DNA of 64,000 nt from Ecdyonurus torrentis. Lineage: Eukaryota; Arthropoda; Insecta; Ephemeroptera; Heptageniidae. Below, one piece after another: positions 1 to 11,548 of the stretch (positions are counted from its first letter, which is position 1; every line of letters begins with the position of its first letter). Below the pieces are notes generated by a model. That model did no database searches and had not been told where the DNA came from. It saw only the letters and a list, made by a program, of their open reading frames with translations. The translations under genes were made by a program, and so were the position numbers. The stretch is taken from contig OX439132.1 in assembly GCA_949318235.1 (NCBI GenBank), positions 1,277,038 through 1,341,037 on the forward strand, written 5' to 3'.

Positions 1-35
1 ATTTATTTATTTATTTATTTATTTATTTACTTATA
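1..35. repeat. (ATTT)n microsatellite
   Basis: About eight tandem ATTT units at the left window edge; the array may continue outside the window. Confidence 0.9.
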
Positions 36-84
36 TATAGTTCTATAACTTTTTGGCCTATAAATAGCTAGAGGAGTGACGTCC

Positions 85-415
85 TTAAACATCATGTGCT
101 TTTTAATAAATAAACTCAAAATGAGATCTTCAAAACTGATGACAATTTTTACCATAATGTTAATGTAGCCCCACGAGAAAGCGTGAAAAAACTGTAAAGT
201 ATGCTATTTGCGTGACTATTCATGTTTATGACGTCAGAAACATGCAAAAATTAGTACGAAATTTTGTGTGGGTTGCATAAATCGAAATTTTCTGATCGCT
301 GCTATACGGAGCTACAGTTGGGTTTTGAGACAAACTAAAGTTATTTATGTAAGTCCCATTAAGTGTTTTGTGATATAAATGCTTATGTTTATCTCTGGTC
401 TATTCCTTTATTAAT
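85..415 (-). mobile_element. MITE-like family B, copy 1
   Basis: Reverse-oriented copy of an interspersed repeat of about 330 bp. Recurrent landmarks are a 'tcaaaactgatga' block, 'gagcgtgaaaaaactg', the palindrome TGACGTCA, 'gaaattttctgatc', and an end reading 'ggtctattcctt'. Other copies lie near 3811, 8172, 22958, 61165 and 61464. No coding capacity is seen. A non-autonomous element is inferred from copy number and defined boundaries. Confidence 0.7.
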
Positions 416-1070
416 TTTTTAAATTTTCATGTTAATTTATTTAATTTGTTAATAATTAATAAATTTATTTGATATATTAGTTTTGAATATTTTTATAACA
501 TTTTTTCCTCCCTACATACAGTATGTCTCAGTGGAGCGCGCCTTATGTTATTGATTTGTCTTGTTAGTTGTTAGCTAGACCATTACTGAGCACAGCTTCC
601 AGTATCTGCTATTATTATTAAAATCGTCGCTTTATATAGAAATAATATAATTATTTATGCATAATATAATGATAAAGAAAATATTCAAAGTTTTTAATAA
701 GATTTTTACTTCTTTTCTTTTTACTTTTTTTTTTACATTTTTTTTTTTTTTTACTTAAATGTGCAAAATTTAAAAATTCAAAATAAAAATACATTAATAG
801 AAGATTCATCATCAAGACGTTTACATGTTATACTAATGAAAAATTAGCATTTTATAGAAAACTTAAACTTTTGTCGCATACTTCCTGAAACCTTCCCGAT
901 GCTTTCCGATAAAATATTTGTAAATAAATATAATGAATAATTATGCATATTGTTACTTCTTATTTTCTGATTTTAAATACACAATTTTATCATATTTCTT
1001 ATTTTTAATTATTTATTTATATACTTCTTTTTCCTCAATAAAGATTTAGATGAACATAATAATAATAATG
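416..1070. other. AT-rich sequence, no feature seen
   Basis: Mostly A/T runs with poly-T near 726-753. No plausible exon, splice pair or inverted repeat was recognised. Confidence 0.5.
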
Positions 1071-2606
1071 CACGGAGAGAAATAAGTACTAAGTTATTGT
1101 TAAAAACTACTAGTTTGCACAGTAGTTTTTGTGCCAACTGAGCTTATGCAATAGAAATCAACTTTTTCGTATCAATACTTCATAACTGAGAAAAAATTAT
1201 AAAATTCAAGTTTCATTTAGTAATTGTTTAAAAGATTTGTTTACTAGAAAAGGAACAAGCGTATTTGGTTGCATTCTATCGTCTCTGTATTGTAATATTC
1301 TACTATACGCCGCTCTTCAAAATCTACTATGCGGATTACTAAATTTTACTATGCGCACAGTAGGGCGCTACCTCACATGTGTGTCTATATTTTACTTTTA
1401 CTCATCAATATGTTCTAATACTATTTTACTATTCTGCTAAGTAAAATTTTACTTATTTTAATTTTGTATAAATAACTTAAATATGTAGTAACTTTTTATT
1501 AAACTTATAAGTTTAATTGCACTAACCAAAATACTTAAATACTTTTTATTATAATATTAAGAAACATGGTTGCCATTTTTATGTTATATATGATTTCTAT
1601 TATACAAAACGTTCTAAATTAAAAGCTGACTTAATTTAATAAATGTTTGTAAGGGTAATAAGGGTAAAATAAGATGAAAAGAAACAGAAAATATATATTT
1701 TTAAAATGTTGTAGATCAGAATTTTTATTTAAAAACAATTGGAAAGCATTTTAGAATCAATTTTTATATTATTCAATGAAAGTTTGAACACATCGTATAG
1801 TACTTATTAACACTTTCAATTTATTATTTGCATAATAATTTAATTAAAAACTTATATTATTTTTATTCTGATAACGGCCACATAATCCTGATACAGTTCT
1901 TATTACGCAAAGTAACGCTTGTGACATTTCATCACGTATTTTCATGAAGTGTTAATCGTAACAAATATCATTTTTCACATATTTATACAAATAAAATAAT
2001 GTATAAAAAACAACCACTTCACACTTTTTAACACGGCTTGCCAAAATGAAAAATATAAATGTTTCATATCTTTCTTGTTAATTATTATCGAACAATGTAA
2101 ATGAGCACTCACAATTATCAGTCTTGAACTTGAAACTACTTTGGCTTGGCGTCTCCAAGCCAAGATCTCTACTCTTGAGGAGGGGTGCGACAGCGCATCC
2201 CCTGCGCGCAACGTTTTAGTGAGTGGAAGGTAAAAGTTTACTATGCAACGCTCAGTTCAAATTTACTACTTAGCTGATAAATGAAATTTATTAATTTTCT
2301 AGTCGTACATAACTACATGTTTCATAGCATTTTACTTTTTACTCGGAAAGTAAAATATAACGAACAACTTATAGTTCTTATTTATATAACTCGATTTATA
2401 AAATTTTACAATACGTGGTTCTTTACATTTTATTTTAAAAAAAATGTAGAATTCTATCTTAAATCTCGTTATTTATTACCTAAAATAAGTTATTTATTTT
2501 TACTAAACAATGGTTATCAAAAACTATTGCGTATGCATTACTAATTCACTAAAATTGAGTAAAAATCCAAACTACTAAGCGTGATTAGTAGATATTTTTG
2601 TCCGTG
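1071..2606. mobile_element. CACGGA-terminus element with motif-iterated arms and a central transcription-unit-like core
   Basis: The left end reads CACGGAGAGAAAT and the right end is its imperfect inverse, ATTTTTGTCCGTG, about 1.5 kb apart. Both arms (about 1071-1445 and 2230-2606) hold many degenerate copies of a motif near TTTACTATGCG, for example around 1300, 1324, 1352, 2240, 2265 and 2563. The centre lacks the motif and carries a candidate minus-strand mini-gene. The same layout is seen at 36469-38284 and 48271-50003. No target duplication was verified. An unclassified non-autonomous DNA element is inferred. Confidence 0.5.
1862..2220 (-). other. candidate spliced mini-gene inside the 1071-2606 element
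   Basis: On the minus strand a GC-richer stretch (2220 down to about 2114) contains a short hairpin (cttggcttgg with gccaagccaag) and ends at a consensus donor, ATAATT|gtgagt. An acceptor-like AG (aattaacaag) follows about 40-50 nt later, which is unusually short for an intron. The next exon-like part opens with a 30-codon ORF beginning MKHLYFSFWQ and ending near 1975. AATAAA lies at 1867-1862. No known protein resembles the short peptide, and the unit may be non-coding. Without RNA data this is a structural suggestion only. Confidence 0.25.
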
Positions 2607-2688
2607 TGCGTTTAAATTTTTTTTGTTCATTCATTTCTTGCAAAATTTACGTTTCTGTCACATTTTTTAAATGATATTAGGCTGTGTT

Positions 2689-2691
<3 letters not shown>

Positions 2692-2753
<62 letters not shown>
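2692..2753. repeat. (GA)n microsatellite
   Basis: About 30 uninterrupted GA dinucleotides. Confidence 0.95.
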
Positions 2754-2758
<5 letters not shown>

Positions 2759-2974
2759 CTCAATCAACACGACGCTACTCTAAAGCAGTAAATAAATATC
2801 AAGTCAATTGTCTTTGATTATAAGAAGGCGTGGTTTATGACAATACAAAAGTTGATTCTATAACACGAACATATAAATACGTATATATTACGTATATGAT
2901 AGTAAATTTCAACAGAATTAATTCAATACATCAGCAAAATAATAATAACTACAATTTACAATAGTATTACCATA

Positions 2975-2977
<3 letters not shown>

Positions 2978-3054
<77 letters not shown>
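2978..3054. repeat. (TA)n microsatellite
   Basis: About 38 TA units. It is followed at 3065-3100 by a fragment related to repeat family H (cgtttagtgacgtcataac). Confidence 0.95.
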
Positions 3055-3060
<6 letters not shown>

Positions 3061-3223
3061 TATGGTAATCAACGTTTAGTGACGTCATAACCGTTGATTG
3101 GGGGCATATTGTGTGAGTTTGTTGATATATATTTGTTTTGTGCGGCGGCATGCATGCAGTGATTTATTTTGATTTATTGTAGTTTTAGTTTTTAATTGTG
3201 GAGTTATGTGGAGGTTACGAGAC

Positions 3224-3225
3224 AC

Positions 3226-3301
<76 letters not shown>
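3224..3301. repeat. (GA)n microsatellite
   Basis: Long near-perfect GA run. The stretch after it (3302-3715) is AT-rich with no recognised gene; a CCGTGT element-end-like motif sits near 3522. Confidence 0.95.
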
Positions 3302-3303
<2 letters not shown>

Positions 3304-3712
3304 CCAGTGTCAAATCGAGTTAATCAAGATCAATTTTTATAACAAACATGTCACATTAACACCATGACCATGACTTTCGTCTCAAAATAATTATGTATAA
3401 ATAATAACTAATGTTGATTAGTATATGCGTGTACATTTACATTTTTTTTATTTCAGTCAATTAAAAAATGCTGAAACATTCCCAATAACTATTATTCTAT
3501 TTAAAAATTTTTTTTTCTTTCCGTGTAAAAAGTAATACGAGATTTGTGTTTTCTCTCACTGTAGTTTAATATGTTAAACTGTAGTTTTATTGAATTTGTG
3601 CTCTATATAAGGTATACAACATGGCGATGTGCGCAATGTTAATTGAAAATTAATGTAAAGTCAAGTGGCAAATGCTTCACATTCAAATTGCAAAAACTAA
3701 TTAAATTTCGAG

Positions 3713-3715
<3 letters not shown>

Positions 3716-3758
<43 letters not shown>
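3716..3758. repeat. (CT)n microsatellite
   Basis: About 21 CT units directly left of a family B repeat copy. Confidence 0.95.
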
Positions 3759-3761
<3 letters not shown>

Positions 3762-3810
3762 GTTAACATCAAAACGGGAATTTTCCTCTCATGATCTTAT
3801 AATATATTAA

Positions 3811-4140
3811 AGGCATAGACAACATAAAAACATAAGCATTTATATCACAAAACACTTGATGGGACTTACATAAATAACTTTATTTTGTCTCAAATCTCAA
3901 CTGTAGCTCCGTAGCAGTGATCAGAAAATTACGATTTATGCAACTCTCACAACATTTTCATACTAGTTTTTGCATGTTTTTGACGTCATAAACATGAATA
4001 TTCACACAAATTGCATACTTTACAGTTTGTTTGCGCTCTCTTGTAGAGCCACATTTACATTCTGATAAAAATTATCATCAGTTTTGTAGATCACATTTTG
4101 TGATTAAAAATAAAGTGTTGTTTCATGTTTGCTATGCCTT
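3811..4140 (+). mobile_element. MITE-like family B, copy 2
   Basis: Forward copy. It opens with 'aggcatagacaacat', contains 'caaaacacttgatgggac', 'tagctccgtagcagtgatc' and TGACGTCA, and ends 'gtttgctatgcctt'. The outer ends (aaggcata / tatgcctt) are inverted repeats of each other. Confidence 0.75.
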
Positions 4141-4419
4141 CAAAAAAAAAAATAATAAATAAATAAAATACATTGCACATAATGCATAATTATTATTATT
4201 AGGTGCTCTAATATTATTGCTAGTAAGAGAATAACAAATAATTTAAATTATGATAGTAATATATAACATATATTTATTACATATTGGCTATATAGCATTT
4301 TAATTATATAGTTTCTTCTAATTTTGTAATATTTGTATATTTATTTATTTATGTTGTAATATTATGTGTAAATTATTATTTTATGTAAATGTTATTTGTT
4401 TACAAGGATTTAGCTATTG

Positions 4420-4738
4420 TTTATGTATTCATGTTAAAGTCAGCGCCATGTTGGATCACTCAATAACATGGGTGGCATAGGATAATAACTCACTTTGCCA
4501 GTTTAATTCAACTATATGTAATATTTTTGAGAGCATTATTAATTTATTGATGCGCCTGTAAATATGTTGAATTATTATCTCAAGTATGTGAGAAAAATAA
4601 CAATAACACAAAATTAAACGATTTCCCATAAAGAAAATAGGATTTAATGCAGTTTGTCCTATGCTGAGCAATGTTATACACTACTCCAGTATGGCCTCCA
4701 AGCGCACTATATATGACATCATGCGGATACACGTTATA
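4420..4738 (+). mobile_element. MITE family A, copy 1
   Basis: About 320 bp, diverged at both tips. Family A copies typically start TATAGGGTGTATGCATTC and end GCATACACCCTATA. Internal landmarks are 'catgttaaagtcgacgcc', 'cattttgccagttt', 'ttttgagagcattgatg', 'gtttgtcctatgctgagc' and 'tatgacgtcat'. This copy has them all with changes (gacatcat for gacgtcat). Short ORFs inside it are incidental. At least 16 copies lie in this window. Confidence 0.8.
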
Positions 4739-4928
4739 TAAATACAAAAAGTACGTAAAATCTTACAGCTATTTTGCATACAGATACAGATATACATTCA
4801 ATGTATACAATACATAATGTATGGAGGTATAGAGATGAGGTGCAGCTTCCGGGAGCTTAATGTATGGCACACATGTGAGAGAGGGCGGAAGTACCTACTC
4901 TATGTACGGGTGGCCTCATTGAGGGGTG

Positions 4929-4951
4929 CTCTCTCTCTCTCTCTCTCTCTT
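4929..4951. repeat. (CT)n microsatellite
   Basis: Short CT run. Confidence 0.9.
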
Positions 4952-5019
4952 AAATAATAAGTATGAATGAACATAATAACATTTGTCTTTTTTCATGGAC
5001 ATAATTACAGAATACATAA

Positions 5020-5395
5020 ATACGGTAATAATCATGCTAGCTTATTTTTAGCACAATTTATTCAATATACAGCATAATTCAATACACATAATAAATATGT
5101 TAAATATTAAATTGTACAGCATATTTATTTATGTCATTCCAATTTAGCATCAATTTATGCTATATTAAATTAAATGCAGCATAAATTACGTAATTTATTC
5201 ATTCTGTAAATATATAGCTATAGTTTTTTGCTGCACTGAACAGCATAATTTGTGTTTTACTATAACTGTAAAAATAGCATAAATATTATACTGTATAGCA
5301 TAATAATTATGTTGTTCTAATTTAGCAATATTTATGCTATAATGACATAAATACAGCATAAATTATGTAATTTATGCTTTCCGCGTGTTTATAAT
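5020..5395. mobile_element. GCATAAATT-motif element (family E)
   Basis: The stretch opens near 'acggtaataatcatgct' and closes 'gtaatttatgctttccgcgtgt'. It is filled with degenerate, often palindromic copies of GCATAAATTATGC about every 20-40 bp. The same motif set recurs near 8050-8990, 11549-12118, 20971, 24860, 29216, 42510, 54778 and 57525. The element appears to be built largely from its own motif, with no coding potential. Confidence 0.55.
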
Positions 5396-5447
5396 AATAT
5401 TATTCTTTTATTGTATTTCATTATTTGTTTTTTATTGTTTGGATATA

Positions 5448-5450
<3 letters not shown>

Positions 5451-5533
<83 letters not shown>
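5451..5533. repeat. (TC)n microsatellite
   Basis: About 41 TC units. Confidence 0.95.
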
Positions 5534-5534
<1 letters not shown>

Positions 5535-5568
5535 GTAAAATGATATCAATATGCTCAGATTGTTCCTG

Positions 5569-5800
5569 TACACGGAAAACATAAATATAATAAATTATTT
5601 AGATACATATCAATAACTCTTTAGTACTAAACAATAACTCTCTTGCAAAAAGTTTAAAGAGTAACTCGTTAGTACAAACGTAATTTCTTTAGCGGTAAAT
5701 AGTTAACTCTTTAGATTCTAAAAAGTTTAGTATGTATCTAAAGAATTTATTATGAAAAAATTCTAAATATGAACTCTTTACATAATTTTTTACGTGTAGA
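5569..5800. mobile_element. TACACGGAAAA-ended element with iterated AACTCTTTAGTA motif
   Basis: The left end TACACGGAAAACATAAA and right end TTTTTTACGTGTA are imperfect inverted repeats. Both are followed inward by an 'ataataaatt..tttagatacata' segment in opposite orientation. Between them a motif near AACTCTTTAGTA recurs about eight times with drift. It resembles the GCATAAATT family in layout but uses a different motif. Confidence 0.5.
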
Positions 5801-6060
5801 CCTGATATTCGACTATTGATTTGCAATGACAGTTGACGTTATTCCCCTAGTTATATTTGCCATGTAAAGACAGAAGACAGTTCGTAATTGACAACAACAT
5901 TGGTTCCGTCTTGCAAGATTAATGAGGATAGTTAAAATCAAAGACGGTCGCAACATTAGGCTTGCGTCATCTCGCTGTGACGTCGTCCTCATTTTATCAA
6001 TGAAATACGCCGGTCAACCTCGGCAAACTGCGGTCAATTGTTTTTGTTTATATATATATT
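5801..6060. other. GC-richer unassigned stretch
   Basis: Base composition rises here relative to its surroundings and a near-CRE (tgtgacgtcgtcctc) occurs near 5978. No open frame with credible splice sites was found on either strand. It could be regulatory or a relict element core. Confidence 0.3.
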
Positions 6061-6529
6061 ATAATATGATATCTTCTTTTTTTTTTTTAATTTTATTTTA
6101 AACACACAATTTTTACAAAATCCAACCAAGTCATAACCTTATCGGTTGGTTCATAATATTTTATACACAAATGCATTAATAATTACATTACTACTATATA
6201 ATCATGAAAATTATTTTATATATTTCAAAGTTAAATAAAAATAATTGATACAAAAAGACATAATATATTTTCTTATTTTGAAAAATTAAACTTAATGGAA
6301 ATGTTTTTTTTTTGAATATTAATTTATAATTTATTAAAGAAAAAAATTTATATTAACTTTCGTCATTTCATTTTTATTTTTGAAATTTTTTAACTCTAAT
6401 GGAATTTGATTCCACAATTTTGGCACGGTATAGAGAGATCTGATAGAGAGATCCTAGTTTCATTATATAGTAATATAGCATGTGCTTAGCTTGCATGTAT
6501 GCACTGATGTTTTAGTTGAAGCCATGTTT
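6061..6529. other. AT-rich sequence, no feature seen
   Basis: Poly-T near 6074-6089 and general A/T richness; no gene or repeat was recognised. Confidence 0.5.
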
Positions 6530-6820
6530 TATAGGGTGGTTTCATTCATGTTAAAGTCAACGCCATAAGTGAGCACTAAACAACATAGGAAAATGACTCA
6601 TTTTGCCAGTTTAAAAATACTTCCCAATATATATGAGAGCATTGATGCTGTTAACAGGTTTGAATAAGTATTTTAAGTATGCAAGAAAAATAATAATAGC
6701 CAAAAAATAGCTAATTTTCCAAAGAAAATGGACAAAAACTACGTTTGTCCTATGTTGAGCAATGTTATTCATTACTACAGAATGGATGATGTCAAAGCAC
6801 ACCTCATACGCACCCTGTAT
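6530..6820 (+). mobile_element. MITE family A, copy 2 (TATAGGGTGGTTTC variant)
   Basis: This copy uses the variant left end TATAGGGTGGTTTCATTC shared with the copies near 8536 and 17235, and lacks part of the usual sequence before the right end. Internal family landmarks are intact. Confidence 0.75.
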
Positions 6821-6897
6821 ATTTATTAACTTAGGTCTGTGTGACGTCATCATAGGGTGGGTGACACTTCCCCCTCCCTCTCTACACAGAGGGGATG

Positions 6898-6900
<3 letters not shown>

Positions 6901-6963
<63 letters not shown>
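6901..6963. repeat. (GA)n microsatellite
   Basis: About 31 GA units. Confidence 0.95.
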
Positions 6964-6966
<3 letters not shown>

Positions 6967-7207
6967 GAAATTGAGGTGGTTACACGGTCCATACTCTCAA
7001 ATATATATAAAACAAATTTTACCGAGAAGCAAAGAAACGTCTTCCTCTCTATAATATGTTTGACGGTAGAAAAATAATGACAAAATATGTGTAGAAAATT
7101 TGGCACTAAAAAGTTGTGGCTGCGCTATACGAGAAACTTTATTTTGACACAAACTTGCCCTTCACAATTAATATCTATATATAGCATGTTATTCTCCTTA
7201 TATCGTG

Positions 7208-7515
7208 GTATAGAGACCGGTTGCACTCATATTTAAGATCCGCCATTTTGTTGGTTAGGAATACACAGACCAGCAAAGGAAAAACGTCATTTTTATATTT
7301 TTAATAGCAAAAGAAGCTTCAAACCTCAATCAAAGCCTTATTTGTAGCTCCTAATAAGCTGAAATGTAACTCATAAGACCCTAAGCTAATAATATCAGAA
7401 AAATGCCCACAGTCAAAATAAAATTTAATTTATGAAACAAATGAGGAAAAATGATGTTTTCCCTTATCTGGATAGTGCATTAAACACCACAAACATGGCG
7501 ACAAAGCGCAAGGTT
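7208..7515 (+). mobile_element. MITE-like family C, copy 1
   Basis: The copy opens 'tatagagaccggttgcactc' and closes 'aacatggcgacaaagcgcaa'. Its inverted sister at 63546-63843 has the same internal sequence (aagcttcaaacctcaatcaa, aacgtcatttttat). A fragment lies at 13136-13200. The repeated boundaries support an interspersed non-coding element. Confidence 0.7.
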
Positions 7516-7704
7516 AATAATAAAAATCATTAGTTATTATTATCATTTTCAACCAAATGATGCTGCATTGAGGTATTATTATTATTATGTGTTTATTTTT
7601 GTCTCTGTGAAAGAGAGGAGAGAGGAGAGCGGATGCTACAGTATGACTTCGTGACTTGAGGTGACTTGCGGAGATTATACAGATGGTCACGTGTGTCTGG
7701 TAGT

Positions 7705-7707
<3 letters not shown>

Positions 7708-7762
<55 letters not shown>
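7708..7762. repeat. (GA)n microsatellite
   Basis: About 27 GA units. Confidence 0.95.
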
Positions 7763-7764
<2 letters not shown>

Positions 7765-8171
7765 GTGGTGTTCTCTCTGCAGTAGAGATGCAAATACAAA
7801 AGGGTCAACAGCCTAGGTGTGCAAACAATATAACAACATGACTTCCACACTTATATAGCATGACAATATAACTTCCAATTATAAATATAACACCTATCTA
7901 CCTATAGCCTCGTATATACGTGCAATCTTATGAATATGTGCATAGTATAATAAGTAAAAATAATAACTATACAGATTTTTGTTACCTTTTTTGGCACTTT
8001 TTTTTCTTGTTTGTCGATAACGCGACAAGATATAATAATTATGAACTTTATACATGCGGAAAGAATAAATTACGTAATTTATGCTGCATTTATGTCATTA
8101 TAGCATAAATGTTGCTAAATTAGAACAACATAAATAATTTTGCTGTACTACAGTATACAATACTTATACTT

Positions 8172-8512
8172 AAAGGAATACCAGAGAAAAACATAAGCAT
8201 TTATATCACAAAACACTTGATGGGATTTACATAAATAACTTTAGTTTGTCTCAAAACCCAACAGTAGCCCCGTAGCAGTGATCAGAAAATTCAATTTATG
8301 CAACCTGCACAACATTTTCATACTAATTTTTGCATGTTTCTGACGTCATAAACATGAATTTTCTCTCAAATTGCATACTTTACAGTTTTTTCACGCTCTC
8401 TCGTGGGGCTACATTAACATTCTGGTAAGAATTGTCATCAGTTTTGAAGATCCCATTTTGTGTTTATTCATTAAAAACCACATGTTGTTTTATGTGGTCT
8501 ATGGCTTTAACA
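8172..8512 (+). mobile_element. MITE-like family B, copy 3
   Basis: Forward copy with the full set of family B landmarks including TGACGTCA near 8341. It ends 'gtctatggctttaa'. Confidence 0.75.
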
Positions 8513-8535
8513 TATTATATAATTATTATTTCTCC

Positions 8536-8871
8536 CATAGGATGGTTTCATTTATGTTAAAGTCGACGCCACAAGTGAGCGCTAAATAACAAGGGCCAGT
8601 ATGGGAAAATGACTCATTTTGCCAGTTTAAAAATAGTTCGCAAATTTTTGAAGAGCATTGATTATTGAAGAACAGGTTGAATTAGTTTTTCAATATGCAA
8701 GAAAAATAATAATAACAAAAACAAAAAAAAAAAAACTAATTTTCCAAAGAAAATATGGCCAAAAAACTACGTTTATCCTACTACTTTTTGACTACTGAGC
8801 AATGTTATTCATTACTCAAGAAGAGCATCGAAAAGCACTCAGAATGACGTCATATGCGCACACACCCTATA
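8536..8871 (+). mobile_element. MITE family A, copy 3
   Basis: Variant left end ATAGGATGGTTTC; right end CACACACCCTATA preceded by 'atgacgtcatatgcg'. Internal landmarks are preserved. Confidence 0.8.
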
Positions 8872-9118
8872 AGTAATTATGCTGAACCTCTTAACTATAT
8901 CATATGAGTAGCATAAATTAAGTTGTTATTATGTTTGTTGCTTTGATCTAAGATAATTATTACGTAGTCATTTTTTTACGAGTACAAATAATTGTGTTAT
9001 TATTAAAAGAAATATAATTAAGTTTTTACTCTTCTGTATACATTATATATATATAGGAATTAATTAAAAAAAAAAGTTTTGCAGAGTTTAGATTTGGTTT
9101 TTACAATTCAATTTATAC

Positions 9119-9144
9119 AACTCTCTCTCTCTCTCTCTCTCTCT
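9119..9144. repeat. (CT)n microsatellite
   Basis: Short CT run. A short (TA)n run also lies at 9374-9409. Confidence 0.9.
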
Positions 9145-9373
9145 GATTTGAAAAGTATTCAGTTTGTAAAGAACATTATTCGTGGCAGTTTTTTCTTCAT
9201 TTGTCATGAAAAGAGACAGAAAAGAGAGAGAAAGAAAGAGAGAGATTCACCCACCTCCAGGCAATACAATCCCACATATATACTAAAGCTGAAGCGCCGA
9301 TATATTTTCCTATGTTCCACACGGAAAACATTTTTATTTTTTGTACAAATGGCACAAAATGTTTGCAACATGG

Positions 9374-9408
<35 letters not shown>

Positions 9409-9529
9409 GGGTTTGCAAGGTAAGCGTTTGCTTTTTTTAATTTTTAATTTTTAAATGTAAAAAATTGATTTCCATCTCTAATGAAGAAGACTTGAGTGCA
9501 TATTCTTAAAGAGTACATTGTCCTGAATC

Positions 9530-9680
9530 GATATGTGAATTTCTAATTTCTCAGTTCATTATGTATTTTTAATTAATTTTTGAAAGTCTTGAAATGACGT
9601 CACGGGCGGCAATTTTTTCCTATGCCCACATGCATTAAGTGCGGCTTGTATAACGTCATTTTTTTTATTTTCAACAATTA
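9530..9680. repeat. interspersed repeat family I, copy 1
   Basis: The segment 'aatgacgtcacgggcggc ... taacgtcattttt' recurs with similar spacing at 39840-39970 and 60385-60570. In each copy two CRE-like sites flank about 60 bp. No coding potential is seen. Confidence 0.5.
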
Positions 9681-9877
9681 ATTATAAATACTTGATAAAT
9701 GATAAACTGAAAAGTTTGTGTTTTATATAGCAATCAATTCAGAACTATTTCACTATGAAATAAAAGAACTCTTAATTTTTTTGTAGTTTTCCTAATTACG
9801 TAAGAAATAATAAATAATTGCCTATTTTTAATAGGAGCTGGGGTAGGGGCTGAGTAAAAGTTGTAGAACCCTAAAAC

Positions 9878-10193
9878 TATAGGGTGTGTACGCATGACGT
9901 CATTATGAATGCTTTTCAACGCTCTTCTTGAGCAATAAATAACATAGCTCAGCATACAAACGTAGTTTTTGGCTACTTTCTTTGCAAAATTAGCTATTTT
10001 TTTGTTATATTATTATTTTTCTTGCATATACTTGAAAAATTAATTCAACCTGTTAACAACATCAATGCTTTTAAAAATATTGTGAGGTATTTTTAACTGG
10101 AAAATTAGGTTATTTTATTTTCTCATACTGGCCCATATTATTTAGCGCTCACTTATGACGTTGACTTGAACATGAATGCGAAACCTCCCTATA
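9878..10193 (-). mobile_element. MITE family A, copy 4 (inverted)
   Basis: Starts TATAGGGTGTGTACGCATGA and ends 'gaatgcgaaacctccctata', the reverse orientation of the family, with TGACGTCA near 9895. Confidence 0.8.
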
Positions 10194-10666
10194 AGTAAGT
10201 TTCAAGAAGACAAACAAATACATTACATATTTTGGAAAAATAATTATTTTTTTATAATTTTTTTTTATGAAAATCTCATTTTCATATTTAACCCCTAGTG
10301 GTAGTGTAAATATAGTTTGTGAAAATGAAATAGCAAAAAAAATTGAAGAGTATTCCTAACTACTATAATGATGGCTGTTTCATTATTATGACAACCCGAG
10401 CACTCGTGCATGATATTCAAATTTGTTTAATTTCACCCACCAGTGGAACACATACACCGTACTTTATATTTGAACACATTACGATGATTCGGCAGTAATA
10501 TATTTTAACATATTTAAAAACTTAATTTAAATTTGCTATATTCAAAAACTTGCAAAAAGTAATTATAAAAACACACAAACTGTATTTGAATGTTATAAAA
10601 AATATAATCACAATCATTTGTATATATTAGCACATGCAAATAACATAACCATATTTAATGTTGGTT
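10194..10666. other. AT-rich sequence, no feature seen
   Basis: No exon, microsatellite or recognised repeat family was found. Confidence 0.5.
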
Positions 10667-10946
10667 TAAGGTGTATCTGTCATATTTAATACGCTGGGAG
10701 GCCATACTGGAGTAGTGAATAACATTGCTCAGCATAGGACAAACTTCATTTATGGCTATTTTCTTGAAGAATTTGGTTAATTTTTTGTTATTGCTATTTT
10801 TCTCACATTTGAGATACTATAATTCAACATATTTACAACAACAATGCTCTCAAAAATTGCATTAGTGTAAAATGAGTTATTTTCCTATGCCACCCATGTT
10901 ATTGAGTGGTCCAACATTGAGTGGTCGACTTTAACATGAATGTATA
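10667..10946 (-). mobile_element. MITE family A, copy 5 (inverted, diverged ends)
   Basis: The internal family sequence is clear (gaggccatactggagtagtg, cataggacaaac, ttgagtggtc) but both tips have decayed. Confidence 0.7.
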
Positions 10947-11189
10947 TATAATATATAGCATAATTATTACGTATAAAGTTATTTTTATATGCTATAGTCT
11001 ATTCAGCTATGTATATTATAAAAAAAAACACAGAGTGAGCTATATATACTTGGCTTTAGCTATAAAGCAAAGCTCTGCTATAGTTTTGTCTTATCAACAC
11101 TCATCCATTCATCGTGTGTTACTATACGTGCCGGGCCTCATTTCATTGAACGTCATCAAACATGCTTCCTCTTTTCTAAGAACTTATAG

Positions 11190-11192
<3 letters not shown>

Positions 11193-11278
<86 letters not shown>
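11193..11278. repeat. (CT)n microsatellite
   Basis: About 43 CT units. The ORF reading through it as Ser-Leu repeats is not a gene. Confidence 0.95.
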
Positions 11279-11281
<3 letters not shown>

Positions 11282-11394
11282 GGACTACAGATATATTTAT
11301 ACATTCATACTAACTCTAAAATAAATTTGTGTGCTATGTGATGTGATGAGCACACGTTACGTTCTATGATGATGAGTTTATTTTTTATGTGTAT

Positions 11395-11545
11395 TTGTTT
11401 TTGTATATTGTTTATTGACCATCATTTCTATTTGCTTGTGTTTTTTAAAGCAATAACCTGGACAGATGCATATTTTTATGTATTGTGTGTGTAGGATGAA
11501 AGAAATGAATAAAGAATTTTGAAAATTTTGAATTTTGAATTATGT
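11395..11545 (+). mobile_element. possible 3' tail of a non-LTR retrotransposon
   Basis: The end reads GAATAAAGAATTTTGAA followed by tandem TTTTGAA-like units, a common form of LINE 3' end. No reverse-transcriptase reading frame is recognisable upstream, so the copy would be severely 5'-truncated. Confidence 0.35.
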
Positions 11546-11548
11546 ACG

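Larger units (their letters stand above)
8050..9000. mobile_element. family E element interrupted by family B and A insertions
   Basis: The left part (8050-8165) has the GCATAAATT motif set starting 'gcggaaagaataaattacg'. The motif resumes at 8872 (agtaattatgctgaacc) and ends near 'ttattacgtagtcattttt'. The interval is taken up by a family B copy (8172-8512) and a family A copy (8536-8871). This order suggests that E was there first and that B and A inserted later. Confidence 0.45.

Noticed and set aside
6895..7106. Arg-Glu and Ser-Leu repeat frames over the GA array
   Set aside because: Dinucleotide repeats are open in all frames. The same applies at 11193, 9119, 15896, 28063 and 52650.
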